A DNA stretch of 64,000 bases from Streptomyces sp. SID8374 (GTDB lineage: Bacteria > Actinomycetota > Actinomycetes > Streptomycetales > Streptomycetaceae), in the NCBI RefSeq assembly GCF_009865135.1, contig NZ_WWGH01000001.1, positions 682,001-746,000 on the forward strand. Reading direction: 5' to 3'. A program made the translations under genes and the position numbers. Below, piece by piece: positions 49,886 through 60,510 of this stretch (the stretch's first letter is position 1; every line of letters starts with the position of its first letter). The notes under the pieces were generated by a model. That model saw only the letters and a list, made by a program, of their open reading frames with translations, made no database searches and had not been told where the DNA came from.

Positions 49886-50470
49886 ATGCCGCTGCATGTC
49901 CCCTCGGCTCCCGCGCCCGCCCTGCGCAGCGTTCTCGCCGCCCTCGGTTCCCCCACCGCGGTCCGCGAGGCGCGCACCTCCGCCCTGCGGTCCGTCCAAG
50001 GGCCGCTCAGCCCCGAACTACCGCTTCCCGTGCACGTCCTGGACCGGATCGCTCCGACCGTGACCGCACCTCGAACCCGTCTCGCGGCCTGGCGCTTCCT
50101 GATCCGGAGCGAAGGCCGGGCGATCGCCGCCGCGGACACCATGCTCACGCCGGACGGCTGGAGCTTCTCGCACTTCTTCGAGGGCCCCTATCTGGCCTCG
50201 ACGGAGCTCGCGGTGCGCCAGGCGGAGGCCTCGCCGACGGCGTACCAGGCGAGACTTCTCTCCATCCCGGAGCTGTACATGCTCACCCTCTGGCTGCACG
50301 ACGACACGGAGGACGACGCGGCCGGCGGTGTACTGGCCCCGGCCGATGTCCTGGTGCCCCTGGCACCGGCGCCACCGGGCATCGCGGCCCACCGGCCGCA
50401 CCGGGTCGCCGATCTGCTGCCCGTCATGACCCTGCGGGTGGCACCCGGCCCGCTGCTCAGCTCCGCCTGA
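49886..50470 (+). CDS. Hypothetical protein
   Basis: A 194-residue soluble protein with strong coding bias. It is Ala/Pro/Leu-rich and contains WRFLIRSEGRAIAAADTMLTPDGW and LSIPELYMLTLWLHDD, which suggest a mixed alpha/beta fold. I do not recognise the family. It has no signal peptide, membrane helix or metal motif. The ATG at 49886 follows AGAGGCG (9-base spacing). A hairpin terminator follows. Confidence 0.75.
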   Translation: MPLHVPSAPAPALRSVLAALGSPTAVREARTSALRSVQGPLSPELPLPVHVLDRIAPTVTAPRTRLAAWRFLIRSEGRAIAAADTMLTPDGWSFSHFFEGPYLASTELAVRQAEASPTAYQARLLSIPELYMLTLWLHDDTEDDAAGGVLAPADVLVPLAPAPPGIAAHRPHRVADLLPVMTLRVAPGPLLSSA

Positions 50471-50500
50471 CCGGCGGCCGAGGGGCGACCGGCCCCCGTG

Positions 50501-50533
50501 GTGACCCGAACGCCCCGTGGCGGGACGGGTCAC
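50501..50533 (+). terminator. Hairpin after the hypothetical gene
   Basis: GTGACCCG (50501-50508) pairs perfectly with CGGGTCAC (50526-50533); the loop can itself pair CGCC with GGCG. The rest of the gap up to 50786 has no recognised element. Confidence 0.65.
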
Positions 50534-50786
50534 TGCGGGGGCTCCCTCTTACCCACTCGGACTAGCCCGGTCCGGCCACCCCGAACCACCCGAAGTGACA
50601 GTGCAGTTGCGGTGAACCGTCCGCGCGGGTGATGCGTCAAGAGAGGAGTACGGGAGCTGCCGCGAAATCCCTGCGGAATCACCCCCGTAGGGCAACACTG
50701 GGACCGGACCGACTGATACGGGGGCGGCCATGAACCTCTCATCCAGCCGCAGGACACTCGACTCGACGCAGCGAAAGAACGCATCC

Positions 50787-50993
50787 ATGTGCCAGCACCA
50801 GCCACCCTGCCCCACCGCCGACTCCCCCGACCGGGAGGCGGCCCGTCTGACGGCGCACCACCCGGAACAGGGCTGGAGCCTTCTGTGCAACGGTGTCCTG
50901 CTCTTCGAGGACACCGGCGAGCTGCTGCCGGACGGGCAGATCATCGCCCCGCACCGGCTGTCGGCGGCGGGCCGCGTGGTGAAGGCCGCCTGA
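50787..50993 (+). CDS. DUF5999 family small protein
   Basis: A 68-residue protein matching the small streptomycete family DUF5999: MCQHQPPCPTADSPDREAA, then GWSLLCNGVLLFEDTGELLPDG and IIAPHR. Two Cys near the N-terminus (CQHQPPC) and a third in LLCNG could bind metal. Function unknown. I chose the ATG at 50787 behind GAAAGAA because family members start MCQHQ; the frame is open upstream from 50730. Confidence 0.8.
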   Translation: MCQHQPPCPTADSPDREAARLTAHHPEQGWSLLCNGVLLFEDTGELLPDGQIIAPHRLSAAGRVVKAA

Positions 50994-51024
50994 GGGCGGA
51001 CGTAGGAACACGCTGTACGGAGAA

Positions 51025-51058
51025 GGGGCCGGCCCGGGGAGATCGCCGCACCGGCCCC
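51025..51058. terminator. Bidirectional hairpin between DUF5999 and gcvP
   Basis: GGGGCCGG (51025-51032) pairs with CCGGCCCC (51051-51058) around an 18-base loop between the two convergent genes. Confidence 0.6.
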
Positions 51059-51087
51059 GACGCATGTCAGGCGTCAGCCTTCGGACG

Positions 51088-53973
<2,886 letters not shown>

Positions 53974-54037
53974 GGTGGAGGCCTCCTGGTCTGTCACGAC
54001 CTGCGAGGGGCACCACGGCGCGGGTGCCCGAACGGCC

Positions 54038-54260
54038 TCCCCCTCTGTCATCTCAACCTGAGAGCTTCACCGGCCCGCCCGGGGGCGTGCCGACTTTCAC
54101 CGTCGGTGAGGGTCGAGTCCGCCCCGGCATGCGCCGCACGAACCCGCCCTGCTTTCCAGAGTGACCTCGTCCGTGCGGTACGGGGGCCTGAGAGATTCCG
54201 GGGAGGATTTGCTCCTTCGGCGCCTCCGGATTCTGCACCGGAGGACTCTCCCGCACGGGG
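54038..54260 (-). promoter_or_regulatory. Tandem glycine riboswitch of gcvP
   Basis: The leader of gcvP on the minus strand folds into two glycine aptamers. The first contains GCGGGAGAGTCC, GCGCCGAAGGAGCAA and AATCTCTCAGGCCCC. The second contains CACTCTGGAAAGC, CACCGACGGTGAAAG and AAGCTCTCAGG, then AGATGACAGAGG. This is the classic arrangement known upstream of gcv genes, usually an on-switch with glycine. The distance to the ribosome binding site (about 50 bases) leaves room for an expression platform. Exact edges are approximate. Confidence 0.92.
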
Positions 54261-54419
54261 TCAGCAGCCACCTGCCAGCCTACCAGCGGCCATCCCGGTG
54301 GAGCCCTCGAGTGGCCGACGCCACGGATCTGCACTTGTCTGGTGCTGGTGGAGCGACAGGGGATCACCTTGCGGTGACGAGGGGCCCCCTTGAGCCAGTG
54401 GCGACCAGTGGGAGGCACC

Positions 54420-54788
54420 GTGCAGACCGACATCGACCCGCGCCGCCTGATCGGCCGCAAGGCCTTCGATCGCAAGGGCGCCAAGATCGGAACGGTGGAC
54501 GAGGTCTATCTCGACGACGCGACGGGCGTGCCCGAGTGGGCGGCCGTCCGCACCGGCCTCTTCAGCAGGGATGCCTTCGTGCCGCTGGAGCCCAGCGAAT
54601 TCGTCGAGGACGAGCTGCGGGTCCCGTTCGACCGCGCGCTGATCAAGGGCGCCCCCGACTTCGGTGTCGGCCGCCACCTCTCCCCCGAGCAGGAGCTCCA
54701 GCTCTACCGCCACTACGGTCTGGACTCCCCGCCGGCGGAGACCGGCCCCGACCGCGACTTCGGCAGGCTGGCCGGCCAGGAGGAGTAG
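54420..54788 (+). CDS. PRC-barrel domain protein
   Basis: A 122-residue protein with a PRC-barrel: DPRRLIGRKAFDRKGAKIGTVDEVYLDDATGVPEWAAVRTG, the six-stranded barrel that binds RNA or protein in RimM and photosynthetic H subunits. It is followed by RVPFDRALIKGAPDF and a helical tail. Stand-alone copies are common and uncharacterised in streptomycetes. I chose the GTG at 54420 preceded by GGGAGG; a TTG at 54390 is possible. Its last 76 bases overlap the 3' end of dinB on the other strand. Confidence 0.85.
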   Translation: MQTDIDPRRLIGRKAFDRKGAKIGTVDEVYLDDATGVPEWAAVRTGLFSRDAFVPLEPSEFVEDELRVPFDRALIKGAPDFGVGRHLSPEQELQLYRHYGLDSPPAETGPDRDFGRLAGQEE

Positions 54789-56164
54789 TCGACCGGGTCG
54801 CGGACCAGCGGCATCGGATCGGCCGGGCTCAGCTCCGGGTCGTCGATACGGAAGGTGACAACCCGGCCGACCGGCCCTCCGGGCTCCTCGAACCGCACCG
54901 TCACCCGGCCCACCCCGCTCCCCTGCACCCAGCCGTGCCCGTGCACCGCATGGCGTACGTCGTGTCCGGCGGGCCAGCGCCGGGCGGCGAGCTGTTCCGC
55001 GCTCTCCCGCTCGGGCTCCACCTCCACCGGTCCGGCGTCGTCCACCACCGGCTTCTCGGCCTCCTCCGCCCGCGCCGCCAGCTCCCGGGCGTCCGCAGCC
55101 TGCGCGAACAGGTCCTCCTGGGTGTAGTCCGCGAGCCCCGTGACGCCCACGCCCAGCAGCCGTACGCCCCCGGTGGTGTCGACGGCCTCCAGAAGCCTCG
55201 CGGCCGCCTCACGGACCACCGTGGGGTCGTCCGTGGGGCCTCTGAGGGTCTCGGAGCGGGTCAGGGTGGAGAAGTCGTACCGGCGGACCTTCAGCACCAC
55301 GGTGCGCCCCGACCGGTCGGCGGACCGCAGCCGCTCCACGCACCGCACGGCCAGCCGCTCCACCTCCGCGCGCACCCGCACCCGGTCGTGCAGGTCCACA
55401 TCGAAAGTGTCCTCCACCGATACGGACTTGGCATCCCGCTCGGCGACCACCGGCCGGTCGTCCAGCCCCAGCGCCATCCGGTAGAGACCGTGGCCGTGGG
55501 CCTTGCCGACGAGCCGTACGAGCTCCGCCTCGCCCGCCTCCGCCAGGTCGTGGACGGTGGTCATTCCGGCGCGTCTCAGATGGTCCCCGGTGGCGGGTCC
55601 GACGCCCGGCAGGGTCCGTACGGACATGGGGGCCAGCAGCTCGCGCTCGGTGCCCGGCTCTATGAGCGCCAGGCCGTCCGGCTTGGCCTGCTCGGAGGCG
55701 ATCTTGGCGAGCATCTTGGAACCGGCGAGTCCGACCGACCCGCTGAGCCCGGTCACCTCCCGGATGGCCGTACGCAGCCGCTCCCCCGTCCTGCGGGCCG
55801 ACACCGAGTCGTCCGCGACCCCGCCCGCCTCCAGGTCGACGAAGGCCTCGTCCAGGCTCAGCGGCTCCACCAGCGGCGAGAGCCGCCCGAGCAGCTCCAT
55901 CACCTGCTCGCTCACCGCCCGGTACAGCGAGAAGCGGGGCACCAGATAGGCGGCGTTCGGCGCGAGCCGTCTGGCCTGGGCCGTCGGCATCGCGGAGTGC
56001 ACGCCCAGAAGCCGTGCCTCGTACGAGGCGGTGGCGACGACCCCGCGAGGACCGAGGCCGCCCACGACGACCGCTTTCCCGCGCAGGCTGGGCTTGGCTG
56101 CCTGCTCCGCCGAGGCGTAGAAGGCGTCCATGTCCAGGTGGAGGATGGTCGGCGCGGGTCTCAC
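54713..56164 (-). CDS. dinB: DNA polymerase IV (Y family)
   Basis: Error-prone translesion polymerase. The 483-residue protein carries the metal-binding motifs LHLDMDAFYASAE (residues 8-20) and PLSLDEAFVD (Asp105, Glu106). The helix-hairpin-helix region is LPGVGPATGDHLRRAG, followed by the little-finger domain. The C-terminal 120 residues (after SVEDTFDVD and the RRYDFSTLT segment) form a longer tail than in E. coli DinB, as in other actinobacteria. The GTG start abuts GGAGGT, unusually close, but conserved residues begin at codon 3. A 44-base hairpin separates it from the MerR gene upstream. Confidence 0.93.
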   Translation of the reverse strand: MRPAPTILHLDMDAFYASAEQAAKPSLRGKAVVVGGLGPRGVVATASYEARLLGVHSAMPTAQARRLAPNAAYLVPRFSLYRAVSEQVMELLGRLSPLVEPLSLDEAFVDLEAGGVADDSVSARRTGERLRTAIREVTGLSGSVGLAGSKMLAKIASEQAKPDGLALIEPGTERELLAPMSVRTLPGVGPATGDHLRRAGMTTVHDLAEAGEAELVRLVGKAHGHGLYRMALGLDDRPVVAERDAKSVSVEDTFDVDLHDRVRVRAEVERLAVRCVERLRSADRSGRTVVLKVRRYDFSTLTRSETLRGPTDDPTVVREAAARLLEAVDTTGGVRLLGVGVTGLADYTQEDLFAQAADARELAARAEEAEKPVVDDAGPVEVEPERESAEQLAARRWPAGHDVRHAVHGHGWVQGSGVGRVTVRFEEPGGPVGRVVTFRIDDPELSPADPMPLVRDPVDYSSWPASLPKSRSGPVSAGGESRP

Positions 56165-56192
56165 ACCTCCGATGCTGCCTTACGCCACTGAC

Positions 56193-56236
56193 AACGGGGC
56201 GGCCCGGCACTCCGTGGAGTGCCGGGCCGCCCCGTT
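56193..56236 (-). terminator. 44-bp near-perfect palindrome terminator
   Basis: Arms 56193-56213 and 56216-56236 are perfectly complementary. It sits 28 bases past the MerR stop codon and 29 bases before the dinB start, so dinB must have its own promoter or depend on readthrough. Confidence 0.85.
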
Positions 56237-56263
56237 CCGTACCGTCCTGTTGCCCTCAGCCGC

Positions 56264-56890
56264 TCAGCCGGCGCGGTTGCGGCGCCGGGCCAGCTCGTCG
56301 GCCGGGTTGTTGCCGATGAGGGTCTCACCGGTGTCGACCCGCTCGCCGTGCAGCTGGGAGAGCGCCGCGTCCACATCCCGCCAGACGACGCCGACGGCGA
56401 TCCCGAAGACGCCCTGACCACCCTGGAGGAGGCTGACGACCTCGTCGGGCGAGGAGCACTCGTAGACCGTGGCCCCGTCGCTCATCAGCGTCATGCGCTC
56501 AAGATCCTGGAACCCCCGGGCCCGCAGGTGCTGGACCGTGGTGCGGATGTTCTGGAGAGCGACCCCGGTGTCCAGGAACCGCTTGACGATCTTGAGGAGG
56601 ACCACGTCCCGGAAACTGTAGAGACGCTGGGTCCCCGACCCGTAGGCCGGCCGCACGCTCGGCTCCACCAGCCCCGTACGCGCCCAGTAGTCCAACTGGC
56701 GGTAGGTGATCCCCGCCGCCGCGCACGCCGTCGGTCCGCGATAGCCGATGTCGCCTGCATCGCTCGCCGCTGCCACGCCGCCCGCTGCCACCGCCGCCGG
56801 TTGAACCGGCTGCCTGATGGCGTGGTCGGCTCCACTGCCGTGCTGCGGATACGGCCCACCCGCCGCCGTACCGTCGCCGCTGCTTCTCAC
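56264..56890 (-). CDS. MerR-family regulator (Rv1830/ResR-like)
   Basis: A 208-residue MerR protein with a disordered N-terminal tail of about 45 residues. The winged helix is AGITYRQLDYWARTGLVEP then SGTQRLYSFRDVVLLKIVKRFLDTGVALQNIRT, followed by a C-terminal domain (LMSDGATVYECSSPDEVVSLLQ). The order FHA, MerR, DUF151, MerR matches the mycobacterial GarA to Rv1830 block, in which the Rv1830 product influences growth and division. I chose the GTG at 56890 behind GGAGGT. A consensus-like promoter and a palindrome lie just upstream, so it is at least partly separate from DUF151. Confidence 0.88.
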   Translation of the reverse strand: MRSSGDGTAAGGPYPQHGSGADHAIRQPVQPAAVAAGGVAAASDAGDIGYRGPTACAAAGITYRQLDYWARTGLVEPSVRPAYGSGTQRLYSFRDVVLLKIVKRFLDTGVALQNIRTTVQHLRARGFQDLERMTLMSDGATVYECSSPDEVVSLLQGGQGVFGIAVGVVWRDVDAALSQLHGERVDTGETLIGNNPADELARRRNRAG

Positions 56891-56920
56891 GCCGACCTCC
56901 GTCCTTGACCTGCCCACTCG

Positions 56921-56976
56921 AAGGTAGGCAGTCACTGGGGGTGCGTCAACGATCGCCACACTCGGCACGCCGAGTG
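56921..56976 (-). promoter_or_regulatory. Promoter and palindrome upstream of the MerR gene
   Basis: On the minus strand TTGACG (56949-56944), 17-base spacer, TACCTT (56926-56921) make a good vegetative promoter about 30 bases before the start. Ten bases above the -35 box lies CACTCGGCACGCCGAGTG (56959-56976), a perfect 8-bp inverted repeat that may be an operator. Confidence 0.6.
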
Positions 56977-57059
56977 ATAATCACCCTGAGGGTGGTTTCC
57001 CGTGTCTCGCTTCGGGGAAAGGCTTGTCGGATGCGCTGACGACACCTTTGCGGGACGGG

Positions 57060-57533
57060 TCACTGACTGTTCGTACCGAAGTCCTCCGGTGAGATCTGGT
57101 CGAGGAATTCGCGGAACTTCTCCACCTCGTCCTCCTGCTCATCGGGGATCGCGATGCCCGCGTCGTCCAGCACGCCGTCACTGCCGTAGATCGGCGTGCC
57201 GGTCCGCAGGGCGAGCGCTATGGCGTCGGACGGCCGGGCGCTCACCTCGACCCCGCTGGCGAAGACGAGCTCCGCGTAGAAGACCCCTTCGCGAAGGTCC
57301 GTGATCCGGACCTCGGTGAGCTCCTGGCCCACGGCCTCGAGCACATCCTTGAACAGGTCATGGGTCAGCGGCCTGGCCGGAGCCATGCCCTGCTGGGCGA
57401 AGGCAATGGCGGTCGCCTCCCCAGGACCGATCCAAATGGGGAGGTACCGGTCGCCTCCCACTTCACGCAGGAGAACGATCGGTTGGTTGGAGGGCATTTC
57501 CACCCGGACACCGACAACGTCGAGCTCGTTCAC
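57060..57533 (-). CDS. DUF151 family (bifunctional nuclease-type) protein
   Basis: A 157-residue protein of the DUF151 family: MNELDVVGVRVEMPSNQPIVLLREVGG, then YLPIWIGPGEATAIAFAQQG and RPSDAIALALRTGTPIYG. The plant relative has nuclease activity, but the bacterial role is unsettled. The acidic C-terminus (DEQEDEVEKFREFLDQI) is typical in actinobacteria. It lies 53 bases after ftsR and belongs to the same conserved block. GTG start. Confidence 0.92.
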   Translation of the reverse strand: MNELDVVGVRVEMPSNQPIVLLREVGGDRYLPIWIGPGEATAIAFAQQGMAPARPLTHDLFKDVLEAVGQELTEVRITDLREGVFYAELVFASGVEVSARPSDAIALALRTGTPIYGSDGVLDDAGIAIPDEQEDEVEKFREFLDQISPEDFGTNSQ

Positions 57534-57586
57534 ACAGCAACCCTAGGACGTGCTCGCCATGTTTGGGTAGTCGGGCTCCCCCGAGG

Positions 57587-58330
57587 TCAGTGCAGACGGG
57601 TGCGCAGAGCGCTCTGGACGAGCGCCGCGTGCAGCCGTACGGAGAGCTCCGCCAGCTCGTTCGCCGTGGCCTCGGCGTGGGCCCTGGTCTGCGGATTCCG
57701 GTGCAGGCGCAGCGGTGCGACCAGCTGCTCCACCAGTCCCGCCTCACGGTCGGCGGAGGCGCGCATGGCGCGCAGATGGCGCGGTTCCAGACCGAATCGC
57801 CCCAGATCCGCCACCAGCTTGGCCACGGTCACCATCTCGGCGTCGTAGCCGCCCTCAGGAGCCGGGACGATGAGCCCGTAGGACTCCCACTCCTCCAGCT
57901 GCTCCTCGTCGACCTGGGCGGCCGCCAGGAGCTCGGCGCGCCCGATCCGCGCGGCGGTCGCCGCACAGGGGCCGGTCTCCCACACACCGTCGCCGAGATC
58001 CCGTTGGGCGCCCGGCGAGGGCAGCGCGGGCTGCTCCCCCCGGGCGAGGGCGTCCAGGTGCTCCCGGATGACCTTGAGCGGCAGATAGTGGTCCCGCTGC
58101 ATACGGAGGACCTGCGCGAGGCGCTCCACATCGCCGGGCGCGAACTTCCGGTACCCGGACGGAGTCCGCTGCGGCTCCACGAGCCCCTCGGCCTCCAGGA
58201 AGCGGATCTTGGAGATCGTGACTTCCGGAAACTCTTCGCGCAGTCGGGTGAGCACCGTACCGATGCTCACCCAGCGCGCGTCCGCGGTGGCGGTGCCGTC
58301 ACCGGCACCGCCTGTCGGTGTTCGCAGCAT
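57587..58330 (-). CDS. ftsR: MerR-family cell-division regulator FtsR-like
   Basis: A 247-residue MerR-like protein matching the FtsR/Rv1828 type. The DNA-binding domain is VSIGTVLTRLREEFPEVTISKIRFLEAEGLVEPQRTPSGYRKF, followed by a long C-terminal helical region (LLAAAQVDEEQLEEWESYGL and MRASADREAGLVEQLV). The corynebacterial homologue activates ftsZ. I chose the ATG at 58330 behind AGGAAGG; the frame stays open to 58375. The gene follows the FHA gene by 41 bases and is probably co-transcribed with it. Confidence 0.88.
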   Translation of the reverse strand: MLRTPTGGAGDGTATADARWVSIGTVLTRLREEFPEVTISKIRFLEAEGLVEPQRTPSGYRKFAPGDVERLAQVLRMQRDHYLPLKVIREHLDALARGEQPALPSPGAQRDLGDGVWETGPCAATAARIGRAELLAAAQVDEEQLEEWESYGLIVPAPEGGYDAEMVTVAKLVADLGRFGLEPRHLRAMRASADREAGLVEQLVAPLRLHRNPQTRAHAEATANELAELSVRLHAALVQSALRTRLH

Positions 58331-58371
58331 GGGCCTTCCTGGGGGTCCCCCCGGACGGATCCGGGGGCTGG

Positions 58372-59157
58372 TCACACGCCCCGCGGGCTCGCGTAGAAGA
58401 CCAGGCGGTACTTTCCGATCTGGACTTCGTCGCCGTTGGAGAGCAGGACCGAATCGATGCGCTCACGGTTGACATAGGTGCCGTTGAGGCTGCCGACGTC
58501 GCCCACGGTGAAGCTACCGTCCGGACCCCTGCGGAACTCCACATGACGCCGCGACACGGTCACGTCGTCGAGAAAGATGTCGCTCTGCGGGTGACGTCCG
58601 GCGGTGGTGAGGTCGCTGTCCAGGAGGAAGCGGCTGCCGGAGTTCGGACCGCGGCGCACGACCAGCAGCGCCGAGCCTCCGGGCAGCGCGTCGACGGCGG
58701 CCTGGGCCTCCGGGGAGAGCGAGGGCAGGGCCGTCTGACCCGTCGCTTCGGCCTCGTACGCCTCAAGACCGGAGATGGAGATGGTGGACGTCGTCTCCGA
58801 GGCACGCTCGGGGACACCGCCCCGCAGCGGCGCGCCGCAGTTGGAGCAGAATCGGCTGGCCTCCGCATTGCGGTGGCCGCACCTCGTACAGACCGGCATC
58901 GACGAGCCCTCCGGGGTGAACCCTCCACCCGAACGTGAGGTTGATGGTTCGCCGAAACCTATGCCGCCGGCACCGGCAGGGTCAACGGACGACACGCTGA
59001 GCCCAGCCTGCGTGGCGTCACCGGACACCTCATCGCGGAAGAGCGGACGCTCCGCCTCGTGCTCCTCGCCCTGGCCGTGGCGCGGAGCACGGTGGCGGGC
59101 AGCACTGTTGCTGTCCTCGCGCGCGCTCTTCCCGAACAACTTCGCAAAAAACTTCAC
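58372..59157 (-). CDS. FHA-domain protein, GarA-like with zinc ribbon
   Basis: A 261-residue signalling protein. The N-terminal tail (KFFAKLFGKSARED) is basic. A zinc ribbon CTRCGHRNAEASRFCSNCG lies near residues 91-109, then ASETTSTISI, which resembles the ETTS site phosphorylated by Ser/Thr kinases in mycobacterial GarA. The FHA domain shows AGRHPQSDIFLDD, VSRRHVEFRR and GSLNGTYVN, the phosphothreonine-binding loops. GarA regulates the TCA cycle and glutamate metabolism. The zinc ribbon and long tail are additions. I chose the GTG at 59157 behind AAGGGGA. Confidence 0.9.
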   Translation of the reverse strand: MKFFAKLFGKSAREDSNSAARHRAPRHGQGEEHEAERPLFRDEVSGDATQAGLSVSSVDPAGAGGIGFGEPSTSRSGGGFTPEGSSMPVCTRCGHRNAEASRFCSNCGAPLRGGVPERASETTSTISISGLEAYEAEATGQTALPSLSPEAQAAVDALPGGSALLVVRRGPNSGSRFLLDSDLTTAGRHPQSDIFLDDVTVSRRHVEFRRGPDGSFTVGDVGSLNGTYVNRERIDSVLLSNGDEVQIGKYRLVFYASPRGV

Positions 59158-59347
59158 GGGCGATTCCCCTTGACCGACATAGACCCGCCCGTGGGGCAGG
59201 ACGAACCCTGAATGAACACACCTGCCGACCCGGACATCTTCACAACGTCCGTATCCACCCGACAGTTTCCACCACGCACCACCAATCCGGTGCGCCGACC
59301 CCCCGCAACCTCCCGCCCTCGTCCACCGGCCCTCCGGCCCGGCGCGA

Positions 59348-60172
59348 TCACGGGGACGACGACCGAGCGTAGTCAGGCCGCTTCGCCGCTCGCAAGGCGT
59401 CGACGACGATGTCGTCGGAACGCTCCACGACCGCCGTGGCCTGCTCCTTCTCCAGCGTCTGCACCACACCGCCGGGGATGTTGAGGGCGGGCTCCAGGTC
59501 CTGCGGCTTGCCGATCACCTTGAACTCGTACGGTGCTTCGATCTTCTTGCCGTCCACCTGGATGTCACCGCCGCCCCCGGCGAAGTACGTATTGGCCACC
59601 ACCCGGACGCCGTTGACCTCGATGGCCTCGGCCCCGGCCGCGCGCAGCTCCTGGATGGTGTCGAGGAGCTTGTCGGCGGCGACCGCGCCCGACGGGTCGC
59701 TGATCGTCAGCGTGATGCCGGGGCCGTGCGCCGCCACCGTACCCGCGAGGATCCCCAGCTGGCGTTCCTTCTCCAGCGTCTGCTTCCGGGCCTCCTCGGC
59801 CTGGTCCGAGCTGTTCTCCAGCTCGGTGCGCTGGGCGTCCAGACGCTGCTTCTCGTCCTCCAGGCGCTGGGTCCGGTCGTCGACCTCGTCGAGGATCCGT
59901 ACCAGGTCCTCCTGGCGCGCTCCGCGCAGGGTGCTGTCGTCGCTGGTGGACCGCACCTGGATGGCCAGCCCCAGCCCGAGCCCGAACAGCAGCACGGCGA
60001 CGATGAGTTGGGCCCGGCTCACCCGGGGCGGCCACAGGCCCGCGAGCAGCCTCTGGCGTCCGGAGGGCTCCTCGGCGGGCGCGGGCGGCTGCACGGGCAC
60101 GTCCCGGGCCCCGGACGCACCGGCGTCGGGCCGCTCCGGCTGGTCGCTGCGGGGGTTCTCGTCGTTGTTCAT
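59348..60172 (-). CDS. DUF881 membrane protein
   Basis: A 274-residue protein. It has a Pro-rich cytoplasmic tail, one membrane helix (SRAQLIVAVLLFGLGLGLAIQV), a coiled coil (DLVRILDEVDDRTQRLEDEK and so on, residues about 85-135) and a DUF881 domain (GPGITLTISDPSG, EAIEVNGVRVVANTYF, PYEFKVIGKPQDLEPALN). It resembles a divisome-associated or envelope structural protein; the role is unknown. Its start lies 5 bases after the small basic protein gene. Paired DUF881 genes around that gene are conserved from mycobacteria to streptomycetes. Confidence 0.88.
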   Translation of the reverse strand: MNNDENPRSDQPERPDAGASGARDVPVQPPAPAEEPSGRQRLLAGLWPPRVSRAQLIVAVLLFGLGLGLAIQVRSTSDDSTLRGARQEDLVRILDEVDDRTQRLEDEKQRLDAQRTELENSSDQAEEARKQTLEKERQLGILAGTVAAHGPGITLTISDPSGAVAADKLLDTIQELRAAGAEAIEVNGVRVVANTYFAGGGGDIQVDGKKIEAPYEFKVIGKPQDLEPALNIPGGVVQTLEKEQATAVVERSDDIVVDALRAAKRPDYARSSSP

Positions 60173-60177
60173 CGGCC

Positions 60178-60510
60178 TCAAGCCCGGAAGACGTGCCGGC
60201 GGATCGCGGCGGCGTTGGAGAAGATCCGGATGCCGAGCACGACCACCACACCGGTGGAGAGCTGGGCGCCGACACCCAGTTTGTCGCCGAGGAACACGAT
60301 CAGCGCGGCGACCACGACGTTGGAGAGGAACGACACCACGAAGACCTTGTCGACGAAGATGCCGTCCAGCATGGCCCGCAGACCTCCGAAGACCGCGTCG
60401 AGTGCGGCGACCACGGCGATCGGGAGATAGGGCTCGACCACCGCCGGAACCTCGGGCCGGACCAACAGTCCGACCACGACTCCCACGACGAGGCCCAGTA
60501 CGGCGATCAC
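60178..60510 (-). CDS. Small basic protein, DUF1290
   Basis: A 110-residue membrane protein with three hydrophobic helices (VLGLVVGVVVGLLV, YLPIAVVAALDAVFGGLRAML, VVSFLSNVVVAALIVFLG) and the DUF1290 pattern. Related Bacillus genes are called sbp and lie near ftsZ. The GTG start overlaps the upstream DUF881 stop by 4 bases, so translation is coupled. Confidence 0.92.
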   Translation of the reverse strand: MIAVLGLVVGVVVGLLVRPEVPAVVEPYLPIAVVAALDAVFGGLRAMLDGIFVDKVFVVSFLSNVVVAALIVFLGDKLGVGAQLSTGVVVVLGIRIFSNAAAIRRHVFRA

